Source: Deltaproteobacteria bacterium
Lineage (GTDB): Bacteria > Myxococcota_A > Polyangia > Polyangiales > Houyiibacteriaceae
Reading direction: 5' to 3'
NCBI GenBank assembly: GCA_019313915.1
Contig: JAFDAJ010000004.1
Span: forward strand, 1-56,050
DNA: 56,050 nt
The position numbers and the translations under genes are program-made. The notes beneath the pieces were generated by a model, which saw nothing but the letters and a program-made list of their open reading frames with translations, made no database searches and had not been told where the DNA came from. Positions 8,712-17,133 of the stretch are shown here, one piece after another; positions within the stretch are counted from its first letter, which is position 1; each line of letters starts with the position of its first letter.

Positions 8712-9374
8712 TCAGCTCCTAAGTGTAGCGACGAGGTCGAACACCCCGCCTCCGAGGAAATAGATGCCCAGGCCGTCGAAGCCGATGCCCATCCAGTCGG
8801 CTTCACCGCGCAGAACCGAGTTGCCGAAGAACCAGCCGATCGCGAGGATGGCAACGCCGGAGACGATGGTTCCCACGGCTTGGCGGACGAACCTGCGCCG
8901 CTGCTGGTCGCGCGACGCAGCCAACAAGGAAGCGCTGATCCTGCGCGGTTCCTCCGCTTCCGATGGCGGCTCGGTTCGGGCTACCGGCATAGGCGGAATG
9001 GGGTCATCGACGGAAATGCGCGGCACCCCGGCTTCGGTAGCTGGAGCGAACGGATCGATCGCCGAGACGCGGCCGGCCGGAAACAAGTCTGCGCCGGGCG
9101 GATGAAACACCGCAGCGCTTTGCGGACCGCTCGCACTCGGAACTGGCTTGGCGTCTCGCGCGGGCCGGCACTCGACTACCGCACCAATCGCCTCTAGCGC
9201 CTGCCGCATTTCCCCCGCCGCCTTGGCGGGAACGCCGTGCTTGACCACCTTGGGTAGGCTCTGTTCCAGGGATTGTGCGCTTGCCGCATCGATGCCGAAC
9301 GCGCTTTGCAGGCGTTCCGCTGGTGCTGAGTCCCCTGGCTCGAAGCGAATGATCCACACGTCGAACGTCGACAT
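8712..9374 (-). CDS. membrane protein with an N-terminal ribosomal L7/L12-like segment
   Basis: The 220-residue protein has three parts. The N-terminal region contains a stretch (VVKHGVPAKAAGEM, about residues 42-70) like the C-terminal fold of ribosomal protein L7/L12. A Pro-rich linker spans about residues 75-145, and two hydrophobic segments end the protein (about 166-185 and 195-215). The role is unknown. A TATCCT box lies 7 bases before the ATG and no Shine-Dalgarno sequence is in a usable place, so a leaderless mRNA is possible. It is followed directly by the 8185-8706 gene. Confidence 0.7.
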   Translation of the reverse strand: MSTFDVWIIRFEPGDSAPAERLQSAFGIDAASAQSLEQSLPKVVKHGVPAKAAGEMRQALEAIGAVVECRPARDAKPVPSASGPQSAAVFHPPGADLFPAGRVSAIDPFAPATEAGVPRISVDDPIPPMPVARTEPPSEAEEPRRISASLLAASRDQQRRRFVRQAVGTIVSGVAILAIGWFFGNSVLRGEADWMGIGFDGLGIYFLGGGVFDLVATLRS

Positions 9375-9454
9375 CGCTCCAAGGATACCGAGTCTTCGGC
9401 CGCGGGGCGATTACTTGAACGAACCAGCCAGAAGCCCTGAACCTGTGATCACAA

Positions 9455-10348
9455 TTACCCGCGAGGGTGATACCGCTCGTGCATCTTCCGCAGATGCTCC
9501 CCGCTGACGTGGGTGTAGATCTGCGTGGTCGAGATGTCGGCGTGCCCCAGCATCGTCTGCACCGAACGGAGGTCCGCACCGCCGGTAAGCAGATGCGTCG
9601 CAAACGAGTGACGGAGCTTGTGGGGTGAGATCGGCTTTGTGATGCCCGCGGCACGGGCGTACTTCTTCACCAAGATCCAAAAACTTTGGCGAGTCATCGC
9701 CTTGCCGCGCGCGGTAACGAAGCAAGCACGGCTCGCCGGTCGCGCCCACTTGGGCCTTACCTCAGCAAGATACTCGACCATGGCTGCACGCGCGTGCGCC
9801 CCGATGGGGACGATGCGCCGCTTGTTACCCTTGCCCAGCGCGGAAACGAATCCCTCCTCGAGGTTCACGTCCGAGAGATCTAGATCGATGAGCTCAGTCA
9901 CTCGAAGGCCAGCCGCGTACATGGTGTGCAACATCGCGCGATCGCGAATGCGGTTCGGCTTGGACCCCGCCGGCGCGCTGAGAAGCCGCAAGACTTCATC
10001 TCGGTTCAAGATGTCCGGAAGTTTCCGCAACAAGCGTGGCCCTTCAAGGAGTTCGGTAGGGTCAGCCTGCAGGCGCCGCTCCTGAATGAGAAAGCGAAAG
10101 AATCCCCGAATGGCGCTGAGCGCCCTCGCCTGCGTACGCGCGCTCAGGCCGTCCCGTGAGAGCGTGACGAGGTATCCCGCAACACGCGCTTCATCGATTT
10201 GGTCGAGTGAAGCTGGTTCGTCCGCAAACCAGGCACCGAAGCGAACGAGATCCCGAGCGTACGCATCCACCGTATGTTTCGAAAGGCCTCGTTCCACACG
10301 CAGATGCTGAATGTAGTCATCCAACGCGCCGTCGAATGCGGCGGACAT
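9455..10348 (-). CDS. xerD: site-specific tyrosine recombinase XerD
   Basis: XerD acts at the chromosomal dif site with XerC to resolve chromosome dimers at division. The 297-residue product has an N-terminal SAM-like core-binding domain (residues 1-90) and a complete catalytic set: Arg149, Lys173, His243, Arg246, His269 and nucleophile Tyr278. The GGADLRSVQ...[10 protein letters not shown] end is closest to XerD rather than XerC. No integrase neighbours, attachment sites or mobile genes are nearby, so a housekeeping role is most likely. Confidence 0.93.
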   Translation of the reverse strand: MSAAFDGALDDYIQHLRVERGLSKHTVDAYARDLVRFGAWFADEPASLDQIDEARVAGYLVTLSRDGLSARTQARALSAIRGFFRFLIQERRLQADPTELLEGPRLLRKLPDILNRDEVLRLLSAPAGSKPNRIRDRAMLHTMYAAGLRVTELIDLDLSDVNLEEGFVSALGKGNKRRIVPIGAHARAAMVEYLAEVRPKWARPASRACFVTARGKAMTRQSFWILVKKYARAAGITKPISPHKLRHSFATHLLTGGADLRSVQTMLGHADISTTQIYTHVSGEHLRKMHERYHPRG

Positions 10349-10459
10349 ACTATCTCGCTACCACAATCCGATCCGTGAGCCCATTTTGTGTACGTTCACA
10401 ACCGACCTGTGGGCGCCCCCGTAAAACGACTCCGTCACCACGGGGCTAGGCCCACTTCG

Positions 10460-10488
10460 TTGATGCGGATCCGGACGCGTGGTATTTT
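10460..10488 (+). promoter_or_regulatory. sigma70-like promoter for the amidotransferase gene
   Basis: TTGATG (10460-10465) and TATTTT (10483-10488) are separated by exactly 17 bases, each matching four of six consensus bases. They sit in the 197-base divergent gap between xerD and the amidotransferase and point toward the latter, giving a leader of about 50 bases. The rest of the gap shows no gene. Confidence 0.4.
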
Positions 10489-10545
10489 TGGATTGGGGAC
10501 CGATGATGCACTACTCCACTTACCCTTTACTTGGATGTTCGAGCA

Positions 10546-11358
10546 ATGAGTAGGCTCATCGGTTATGTTGCGAATCGAGGCGACCGGATGCGCGATGCGC
10601 TCTATCAAGAGCGAGCGGTGCTTCGCCAAGAGACGGCGCCGGCTGACGCAAGTGGCTGGGGCATCGGTTTTTATCACGGCGACGAAGTGCTCCATAAGAA
10701 GCGCCCGACCCGGGCCGGAGAACTCGTCGATTGGCAGAACAGCGCAGGCGACGTTCGTTCGGATTGCGCGGTGTTGCACATGCGCCAGCCGACGGTCGGA
10801 GACTTCCGAGCGGAGAACGCGCACCCATTCCGAATGCGTAGCTGGCTCTTCGCGCACCAAGGGACGATTGGGCGCTTCGACGCGATGCGCGAGAACCTTG
10901 CGGAGATGATTCCCGATTTCCTGCGCCGCAACATTCGTGGCCAGACCGACAGTGAGTATCTCTTCCACACCGTGCTCACTCTGCTCCACGATGCGGGACA
11001 ACTCGACAACCCCGACGTCAACGAGGCGCAGGCACTGCCGGCGCTAAGCGCCGCAATCACGTTGCTCGAACGGGTCGCCGCCGAGGTAGGCAGCACCGAC
11101 GCCGGACTGAGCTTCATCCTGACCAACGGACGCTCGATGTACGCTGTGCGCCACGGTGCACCAATGACCTATGTCGAACGCCAGGGGCTTCACGATCCGC
11201 CCGACGACTACACGCCCCCGCCCGCCAGCAGCACGCAACTGCGGTATGTCATGGTGGTGAGCGGCATCGACGAAAATCCAGTCGGCTACGAGCCTATCCC
11301 GGAACGCTCCGTGGCCGTCATCGATCGCGACCTTGGCGTGACGGTTCACGCACTTTGA
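10546..11358 (+). CDS. class II glutamine amidotransferase-like protein with altered active site
   Basis: This 270-residue product has the fold markers of the YafJ/EgtC-type class II glutaminases: MxRLIGY at the N terminus, GWGIGFY, HMRQPT, NAHPF, FAHxGTI and GQTDSE. Two active-site residues differ. The N-terminal nucleophilic Cys2 is Ser, and the oxyanion Asn of HNG is Gln105 (HQG). Both are clear at the codon level (AGT at 10549; CAA at 10858). Arg, Asp and Gly of the site remain. Whether it still hydrolyses glutamine is doubtful. The ATG at 10546 gives the canonical N terminus; a TTG 15 bases upstream would add residues ahead of the required N-terminal nucleophile. cutA follows after 13 bases. 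Confidence 0.88.
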   Translation: MSRLIGYVANRGDRMRDALYQERAVLRQETAPADASGWGIGFYHGDEVLHKKRPTRAGELVDWQNSAGDVRSDCAVLHMRQPTVGDFRAENAHPFRMRSWLFAHQGTIGRFDAMRENLAEMIPDFLRRNIRGQTDSEYLFHTVLTLLHDAGQLDNPDVNEAQALPALSAAITLLERVAAEVGSTDAGLSFILTNGRSMYAVRHGAPMTYVERQGLHDPPDDYTPPPASSTQLRYVMVVSGIDENPVGYEPIPERSVAVIDRDLGVTVHAL

Positions 11359-11371
11359 GTATGCTCGGCCG

Positions 11372-11698
11372 ATGAGCGCCGAAGACCAGCTAATCGTCGT
11401 CCTTTGCACGGTGCCTGACGAGGCCATCGCTGAGAAGCTCGCCAAAGGCCTCGTTGATGACCGATTGGCAGCCTGCGTGAACGCAATTCCCGGCGTGAGG
11501 TCTTTCTATCGCTGGCAGGGGAGGACCGAGAGCGATACCGAAGTTCAGCTGCTGATCAAGACGCGCCGTGGGCGGTTCGACGAGCTGGCGGTGTGGATCA
11601 AGGCGAATCATCCGTATGAAGTGCCCGAGATCGTGGCGATACCCGCGGAACGGGTGAGCGAGGAATACCTCACCTGGGCAGTCGAGCAGACGAGCTAA
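11372..11698 (+). CDS. cutA: divalent-cation tolerance protein CutA
   Basis: CutA is a small trimeric ferredoxin-like protein linked to copper and divalent metal tolerance. The 108-residue product has the usual length and motifs: VVLCTVPDEAIAEKLA, LAACVN, SFYRWQG, ELLIKT-like QLLIKTRR, and the C-terminal HPYEVPEIVAIP. A TATGCT box ends 6 bases before the ATG with no ribosome binding site, which fits a leaderless transcript, though co-transcription with the preceding gene is equally possible. Confidence 0.95.
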   Translation: MSAEDQLIVVLCTVPDEAIAEKLAKGLVDDRLAACVNAIPGVRSFYRWQGRTESDTEVQLLIKTRRGRFDELAVWIKANHPYEVPEIVAIPAERVSEEYLTWAVEQTS

Positions 11699-11703
11699 TC
11701 CCG

Positions 11704-11746
11704 GTCACTGGCACTGGCGGATCGCGTCGCGCCGGGCCCCGGTGAC
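11704..11746. terminator. possible stem-loop between cutA and the patatin gene
   Basis: GTCACTGG (11704-11711) can pair with CCGGTGAC (11739-11746) with one G-T pair, followed on the plus strand by a TC-rich CCTCTTTTAT. The loop is long, so the call is weak. Confidence 0.3.
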
Positions 11747-11763
11747 TCGATCCTCTTTTATCC

Positions 11764-12684
11764 CTAAGCTTCGCCTATACTGCGGACGTTCGGCGCAACT
11801 TCGAATACTCCGCGCCGCTTCGCCTTCGCCAGAATGCGCAACGCGTCGCGGTAGCCGCGCCGGAGCATGGTCCGCGCGTGCAACCGCGACGTAAATGGCA
11901 AGCGGCCGAGATCCGGTGAGACCACTAGGACTTGCACCTGAGGATACATCTTGTGGATCAAGTCGATGCCTCGCTTTTCCTTTTCGTTGAGAATGATGTT
12001 CAACGATTGGCGGACTACTGCGAGACCGCCTTGGTACACCAGTGAGCGACTTCCGGCACGGCCAACATGAGGGCGGTACACGTTGGATACGATGACGACG
12101 TCGGCGCCGGCCTCGACTGCCAAGTCGATGCTCAGAGTGCGGACGACCTCGCCGTCGATGTAGAAACGGTCACCAATGCGGTGCGGGCGGAAGAGCCCTG
12201 GCATGCACGTCGACGCGGCCAATGCCTTGCTGATCGGGACGTCGTCACGGTACCCGCGGCCGAATACCACGCGGCCGCGGCCGTCGATGTCAGCGGCGGT
12301 GATCAGCAGGCGCTTCTCGAGGTTGCGAAAATCGTCCGTCGGCAGCTGGGCGGCGACGAAGCGCTCGAATCGGTCGATAGAGAGAAGGCCGCTGGAGAGA
12401 TATCCCCAGCTTCGCCGCTGCTCTTGATTGGGGAGGCCGAGGAAATAGCGAGCCTTGAGCGGTGGGGCTTCGAGACCTCGCTGCCAGAACGGGCGAAACC
12501 AGTCGATCATCTGCGCTGGCGTGTAGCCCTCGGCGTAGAACGCGCCGGCAATCGCGCCGGCTGACGCGCCCACGCAGATATCAGCCTCGATGCCGAGCTC
12601 CTCCATCGCGCGCAGCACACCGATGTGGGCTACGCCTTTTGCAGCGCCGCCGGAACCTACGAATGCAACACGCGGCCGGGCCAT
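11764..12684 (-). CDS. patatin-like phospholipase (RssA/YlbK type)
   Basis: The product is a serine acyl hydrolase of 306 residues. The oxyanion loop (GSGGAAKG, from residue 10), nucleophile elbow GASAG with Ser41, and the DG dyad in FYIDGEVV are all present, as are the RP-H-R pattern before it and a C-terminal basic region. Likely action: hydrolysis of phospholipids or lysophospholipids at the membrane. No signal peptide is seen. The ATG at 12684 begins the conserved ARPRVAFVGSG strand; a GTG 18 bases upstream is possible. It lies downstream of the TPR gene on the same strand. Confidence 0.85.
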   Translation of the reverse strand: MARPRVAFVGSGGAAKGVAHIGVLRAMEELGIEADICVGASAGAIAGAFYAEGYTPAQMIDWFRPFWQRGLEAPPLKARYFLGLPNQEQRRSWGYLSSGLLSIDRFERFVAAQLPTDDFRNLEKRLLITAADIDGRGRVVFGRGYRDDVPISKALAASTCMPGLFRPHRIGDRFYIDGEVVRTLSIDLAVEAGADVVIVSNVYRPHVGRAGSRSLVYQGGLAVVRQSLNIILNEKEKRGIDLIHKMYPQVQVLVVSPDLGRLPFTSRLHARTMLRRGYRDALRILAKAKRRGVFEVAPNVRSIGEA

Positions 12685-12746
12685 CAATAGACAACGTGGC
12701 ACACGTCACGGGCAGAGTCGATGCACACTTGTTACCCCGCAGCCTA

Positions 12747-13652
12747 CTAGGGAGCGCTAGGCGGAACGGCCATCGTGGCCTTCTTCCCGAGATAAGCCTC
12801 GCGCGTCACCTCGCGAAGTAGAGGCCTCGCGTCGCGCGACAAGGCCGACCGCGGCCACTTCTTGATTAGAATTTTGAGCGCGTCACGAGCCGTGTCCAGA
12901 TCGTCGTCATCACGCGCGCACAACGCGACGAGCCACCAGCCATCCGGTTGCAGAGCGCTATCGGTGGTTTGGTCCGCGACTTGCTGCGCCAGTATGAGGG
13001 CTTCCGCGGAACGCTTCTCCTTGCGTAGCGAAAGCGCGAGGCTGTGCTTGACGGCCGGAATGTGTGAACCGTCCGGGTGCAGCTCGGTCGCCTCTTCAAA
13101 GCGCTTGATCGCCTCGGCGTACTTTTTTCCCTCCACTAGCGCGAGGCCCTTCTGATACGCCTCGAGGGACAGATCCTGTCGGAACCGCTGCTCGAAGTCC
13201 CGGAACACCGCGGCCTCCGCAGGCGACAGCGCCTCCTTGGACATCGCCGGATACTCACGAACGACCTCCACACGCTTCCGGGCCCGAATCAGATCGTAGT
13301 ACCTCGTGGCCTTGGCGGCGGCCGTCGCCCGATCCGAAGCTCGGCGGACCTCGTCGCTCAGGTCGTTGCGGAGCTCTTCGACGCTGGTTTCGGCCGCGCT
13401 CATTTCGGACCGCATGCCTCCCGTCTGCGCGTCGAAATAGAGCTTCAGCCCGGCGAACGAGATCGCGCCAATCACCGCGATCGCGACTCCGCTATTCCAG
13501 TTCAGCCGCCGCTCGTACCCCGCCTGGCGCTTGGCGATCGATTTGATGTCGGCGCCGAGAGCGTTGACCAGGTTGTTGGTCTTGATGATCAGGCCACGGC
13601 TCTCGACGATCTCCTTCTTGATCTGGCGCACCTCGTCGTCGACGTCTCGCAT
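12747..13652 (-). CDS. membrane-anchored coiled-coil/TPR protein
   Basis: I do not recognise a named family. The 301-residue protein starts with a charged helical region, has one transmembrane segment (about residues 52-72), then a coiled coil (about 80-125) and TPR-like helical pairs (about 160-270; LVEGKKYAEAIKRFEEA). The end is Ala/Pro-rich. Such proteins often scaffold envelope or secretion complexes. The open frame runs further upstream but over a region shared with the divergent lipoprotein promoter; the ATG at 13652 is the most economical start. Confidence 0.65.
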   Translation of the reverse strand: MRDVDDEVRQIKKEIVESRGLIIKTNNLVNALGADIKSIAKRQAGYERRLNWNSGVAIAVIGAISFAGLKLYFDAQTGGMRSEMSAAETSVEELRNDLSDEVRRASDRATAAAKATRYYDLIRARKRVEVVREYPAMSKEALSPAEAAVFRDFEQRFRQDLSLEAYQKGLALVEGKKYAEAIKRFEEATELHPDGSHIPAVKHSLALSLRKEKRSAEALILAQQVADQTTDSALQPDGWWLVALCARDDDDLDTARDALKILIKKWPRSALSRDARPLLREVTREAYLGKKATMAVPPSAP

Positions 13653-13746
13653 GAAACCCGGAGTACAACCGACCTGGGCGCTAGGCAAGGGCAGGCGCTT
13701 GACGTCGCTTGACGGGCCGCCTACAAGCCGAGACGTGGAGGACTTC

Positions 13747-14154
13747 GTGGGGCTGCGCCTTATCTTACTGATCACGATTTCGATGATCGCCAGCTGCCAT
13801 CCACCGGGCGACTACGCACTGGTTGGCAGTGCCTATGTGCCGGCGGCGCAAGGGCAGGTCGACGTCGAGAGGATCGACAGGGAAGAAATCCTCATCACCG
13901 TCACGCTAGATCATCTCGTCCCACCCCAGAAGATCGAGCTCGGCCTGACGCACTACATCGTTTGGTTCTCCTCAATGGGCGAATATCCGGTGTACCAAAC
14001 TGCGCTCGACTATGATCCCGAGCTTCAGACGGGCCGGGCATCGATTCCGACCTCGCTGCGCGAGTTCGAGGTTCAGGTCACGGCCGAGAACACCGAGACT
14101 CCCAATCAACCGAGCGACCTTCTCGTCGCCTCTCAGAAAATTCGCGAGAACTGA
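13747..14154 (+). CDS. small lipoprotein of unknown function
   Basis: This 135-residue product has a lipoprotein signal peptide of 17 residues ending in the lipobox IASC. The mature part is soluble and acidic with a beta-rich look and no known motif. The GTG start at 13747 is chosen because GGAGG lies 5 bases upstream (13737-13741) and it begins the signal peptide; longer starts only add out-of-character sequence. It ends 4 bases before the efp start codon, so it may be co-transcribed with efp-epmA. The 94-base gap before it is a divergent promoter region shared with the TPR gene. Confidence 0.7.
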   Translation: MGLRLILLITISMIASCHPPGDYALVGSAYVPAAQGQVDVERIDREEILITVTLDHLVPPQKIELGLTHYIVWFSSMGEYPVYQTALDYDPELQTGRASIPTSLREFEVQVTAENTETPNQPSDLLVASQKIREN

Positions 14155-14158
14155 TCCC

Positions 14159-14722
14159 ATGGCAGATACCTCAGACATCAAAAAAGGCTTCAAGATGCTC
14201 ATCGACGGCGTTCCCTTCGCGGTCGTCGACCACCAGTTCGTGAAGCCAGGTAAAGGCCAGGCTTTCGTCCGCACTCGCATCAAGAACATGATGACCGGCG
14301 CCGTGATCGACCGGACGTTCAAGAGCGGCGAGAAGCTAGAGAAAGCCGACACCGAAGAACGCACGATGCAGTATCTCTACCCTGAGGGCGATGCTCGCGT
14401 TTTCATGGACACCCGGAGCTACGAGCAGATCTCGCTCTCGAACGAGCAACTCGGGGACAATGTGCACTATCTCCTCGATGGGACGGAGGTGGACATAATG
14501 CTCTTTGAGGGGCGCCCCATCGGCGTGACTCCCCCCACCTTCGTGGAGTTGCTGGTCACCGAGACGGAACCTGGGTTCAAGGGCGACACCAGCAGCAACA
14601 CCACCAAGCCCGCAACTTGCGAGACCGATCTAGTGGTCAACGTGCCGCTCTTCGTCAATGCCGGCGACAAGCTGAAAATCGACACGCGCACGGGCGACTA
14701 CGTCGAGCGCGTCAAACGCTGA
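14159..14722 (+). CDS. efp: translation elongation factor P
   Basis: EF-P binds between the P and E sites of the ribosome and rescues stalling at consecutive prolines. The 187-residue product has all three beta domains. The tip loop reads KPGKGQAF; Lys32 corresponds to the lysine that EpmA beta-lysylates in E. coli. The next gene is epmA, 8 bases downstream, which supports that modification here. The ATG at 14159 gives the standard N terminus. Confidence 0.97.
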   Translation: MADTSDIKKGFKMLIDGVPFAVVDHQFVKPGKGQAFVRTRIKNMMTGAVIDRTFKSGEKLEKADTEERTMQYLYPEGDARVFMDTRSYEQISLSNEQLGDNVHYLLDGTEVDIMLFEGRPIGVTPPTFVELLVTETEPGFKGDTSSNTTKPATCETDLVVNVPLFVNAGDKLKIDTRTGDYVERVKR

Positions 14723-14730
14723 GTACAGCA

Positions 14731-15651
14731 ATGGCGGCACCAGCCGATCCCGCTGTCCTGCAGGTCTTGGCGCTGCGGGCCGTGGCGCACCGCTCTATTC
14801 GGCGCTTCTTCGAAGAACGTGATTTCGTCGAGGTAGAGACGCCGGCGATCGTGCCTTCCCCCGGTCTCGATGTGCATCTGGCAGCATTCGAGGTGAGAAA
14901 CCCGAAGGGGGAACCGGCCGGATGGCTCGCGACGAGCCCCGAGTACCAGATGAAGCGTCTGCTGAGCGCCGGCGCCGAACGTATCTTTCAGCTGGGCCGA
15001 AGCTACCGCGCGGACGAGCACGGCCGACATCACGAGCGAGAGTTCACGATGCTCGAGTGGTACCGCGCCGACTCGACATCGGACGACGTGATTCGTGACA
15101 CCGAGGAGTTGGTCGCATTCGTGGCCAACGCGCTCACAGAAAAAGGGGAACTGTCCCCTTTTTCTGTGCCTTGGCAACGGCTGACGGTGGATGAGGCGCT
15201 GCAGGTTCATGGCGACGTTGCGCTCGACGCGGTGATACACGACGAGGAGCGATTCTTTCGCGTGTGGGCCGAGGAGGTTCAGCCGCGGCTCGGCAATGAG
15301 CGACCCGTTATCGTGACGGATTGGCCGTCCTCGATGGCGTCGCTTGCGAGGCTCAAACCAAACGGAATGGCGGACCGGTTCGAAGCATTCTTCCGGGGCG
15401 TGGAGCTCTGCAATGGCTTTGGCGAACTGACCGACGCGGCGGAACAGCGACGACGCTTTGAACGGGACCAGGCCGACCGCCAGGCCGCAGGCGCGCCGGT
15501 CTATCCGATCGACGAGCGGTTTCTGGACGACTTGGAGCGGGGCATGCCGGAAAGCGGTGGCAACGCGCTCGGCGTCGACCGGTTGTTGATGCTACTGCTC
15601 GGCGCCGACTCAATTCAGGCCGTTATGCCGTTTCCCGAAGAACGACTGTAG
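14731..15651 (+). CDS. epmA: EF-P lysine ligase EpmA (PoxA/GenX)
   Basis: EpmA is a truncated class II lysyl-tRNA synthetase paralogue that attaches (R)-beta-lysine to EF-P. The 306-residue product lacks the anticodon-binding domain, as expected. It shows class II motif 2 (FQLGRSYRADE) and motif 3 (GNALGVDRLLMLLLG), plus the VELCNGFGEL substrate segment. It pairs with efp just upstream. EpmB, which makes the beta-lysine, is not in the window. A perfect palindrome (15135-15168) lies within the gene and encodes residues about 135-146 (EKGELSPFS) in a loop before LTVDEAL, without breaking the frame. Confidence 0.93.
   Translation: MAAPADPAVLQVLALRAVAHRSIRRFFEERDFVEVETPAIVPSPGLDVHLAAFEVRNPKGEPAGWLATSPEYQMKRLLSAGAERIFQLGRSYRADEHGRHHEREFTMLEWYRADSTSDDVIRDTEELVAFVANALTEKGELSPFSVPWQRLTVDEALQVHGDVALDAVIHDEERFFRVWAEEVQPRLGNERPVIVTDWPSSMASLARLKPNGMADRFEAFFRGVELCNGFGELTDAAEQRRRFERDQADRQAAGAPVYPIDERFLDDLERGMPESGGNALGVDRLLMLLLGADSIQAVMPFPEERL
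15135..15168. repeat. perfect 15-bp-arm palindrome inside epmA
   Basis: The left arm (15135-15149; CACAGAAAAAGGGGA) and right arm (15154-15168) are exact reverse complements around a 4-base loop (ACTG). The composition (A run, G run) is unlike the surrounding GC-rich coding sequence. The frame stays open. I saw no second copy in this window. It looks like a small palindromic insertion of the type that can survive inside coding sequence. Confidence 0.9.
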
Positions 15652-15681
15652 TCGTGCTTGGAACGTAGAATGGCCCTAGCG

Positions 15682-16467
15682 CTACCGCTTGCGTTCGGCG
15701 GCTTTCGCGCGCTCCCACATCTCATCGAGCTCCGGCTCGTCGTAGTCGCGAAGGCTCTTGCCCTCGGCGTGGGCGGCGACCTCGCAATGCCGGAATCGGG
15801 AAGAGAAACGATGGAGCGAACCGCGAAGCGCGGCCTCGGGGTCCAGCCCTTGCTTACGGCCATAGGTCGCGAGGGCGAACAAGAGATCACCGAGCTCGTG
15901 CTCGAGGGCGGTCATGTCTTGGTCCGCGGCGGCCTCGTCGAGCTCTTTCAGCTCTTCATCGACCTTGTCACGCGGACCGCCGGCGTCGGGCCAGTCGTAG
16001 CCAACGGCGCTGGCCTTTTCCCCGATCCGCACCGCGCGCAGAAGACTCGGCAACGCCACCGGCACGCCGCTCAGCGCGCCTCGCTCCTTCTTCTCCTTGG
16101 CCTTGATCGCTTCCCATCTGTTGATTGCGCCGCTCGCGTCGTCGACTTCTTCGTCGCCGAAAACCCATGGGTGCCGGCGCACCAGCTTCTCGCATATCGC
16201 ATCGACCACGCCATCGATGTCGAACCATCCCTTTTGGTCCGTGAGCGCAGCCTGGAAAACCACTTGTAATAGAAGGTCGCCCAGCTCTTCCCGGAGCATC
16301 TCCGGTGTTCCATGGTCGATCGCATCGACGACCTCATGCGCCTCTTCGATCACGTACTGCCGGAGGGTCTCGAGCGTCTGTTCACGATCCCAGGGGCAGC
16401 CGTTGGGGCCAAGCAATGTGCGCATCAGCTCGACGAGGCGCGTTAGCGACTGACCTTGTTCACTCAC
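15682..16467 (-). CDS. mazG: nucleoside triphosphate pyrophosphohydrolase MazG
   Basis: MazG hydrolyses NTPs and dNTPs to monophosphates and limits (p)ppGpp or damaged nucleotides. The 261-residue product has the usual two tandem MazG domains. The N-terminal one has the metal-binding EEAHEVVDAID and EELGDLLLQVVF motifs, and the C-terminal one has EELKELDEA and HELGDLLFALATY. The start is GTG with no clear ribosome binding site. It converges on epmA with a 30-base gap. Confidence 0.94.
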   Translation of the reverse strand: MSEQGQSLTRLVELMRTLLGPNGCPWDREQTLETLRQYVIEEAHEVVDAIDHGTPEMLREELGDLLLQVVFQAALTDQKGWFDIDGVVDAICEKLVRRHPWVFGDEEVDDASGAINRWEAIKAKEKKERGALSGVPVALPSLLRAVRIGEKASAVGYDWPDAGGPRDKVDEELKELDEAAADQDMTALEHELGDLLFALATYGRKQGLDPEAALRGSLHRFSSRFRHCEVAAHAEGKSLRDYDEPELDEMWERAKAAERKR

Positions 16468-16527
16468 GGGGCGGCTCTAGCACAAGCGGTTGACGAGCCC
16501 CAGGAGCACGCGTCATTGTCTCCATTC

Positions 16528-17133
16528 ATGGCGTACGCAAAGAGCGCGGTCAGCTCCCAGCAGATCATCAGCGCGGCGATCCGCGTCCTCGCGCGCCAGG
16601 GGTACGCCCGGACCAGCCTGCTCGAAATCGCCAAAGAAGCCGGCATGAGCAAAGGCGCGCTGCACTATCACTACCCGACCAAAGAGGCGCTCATTCACGC
16701 TGTCCTCGAGACCGCCTGCAATGTCGTCCAGGCACGCACGGTCCAGGCGTGGTCCCCGTCGGACAATCCATTCGAGGCGCTCCGGAAGTCGCTGGAGGAG
16801 CTGTGGGCGGCACGAGCCGAGCGCACCGACGAGGCGCTGGTCGTCGCGGACCTGATCGCGCTGAGCTTGTACGACGAATCGCTCCGGCCGAAGCTGGCGG
16901 AGTTCTACGAGTTGGGCGCCCAGCAAATCCGTGACTACCTGCAAGAGAACCTGGTGTCCCTGGGCCTGGAGCCTCGGATCTCGCTCGACCTCTTGCCCCG
17001 AATCGTCATCGGCTTACTCGACGGGCTGGTGATGCAGGCGTTCGTCGATCCGGATGCATTCTCGCCCGACGAAGTGGTAGATGCCGTGCAGACGATCGCG
17101 ATTTCGATCTTCACGGGAGGCTCGGACCGGTGA
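16528..17133 (+). CDS. TetR/AcrR family transcriptional regulator
   Basis: The 201-residue product has an N-terminal TetR DNA-binding domain: QQIISAAIRVLARQGY, then the helix-turn-helix LLEIAKEAGMSKGALHYHYPTKEAL (about residues 27-52). The C-terminal half is an all-helical ligand domain. The ligand and target are not evident. Its stop overlaps the GTG start of holB (GTGA), so the two are translationally coupled, which is unusual for a regulator and a polymerase subunit. Confidence 0.9.
   Translation: MAYAKSAVSSQQIISAAIRVLARQGYARTSLLEIAKEAGMSKGALHYHYPTKEALIHAVLETACNVVQARTVQAWSPSDNPFEALRKSLEELWAARAERTDEALVVADLIALSLYDESLRPKLAEFYELGAQQIRDYLQENLVSLGLEPRISLDLLPRIVIGLLDGLVMQAFVDPDAFSPDEVVDAVQTIAISIFTGGSDR

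Noticed and set aside
9455-10348. Tyrosine recombinase as a sign of a mobile element
   Set aside because: The sequence pattern is that of housekeeping XerD, and no attachment sites, tRNA, phage or conjugation genes are nearby.
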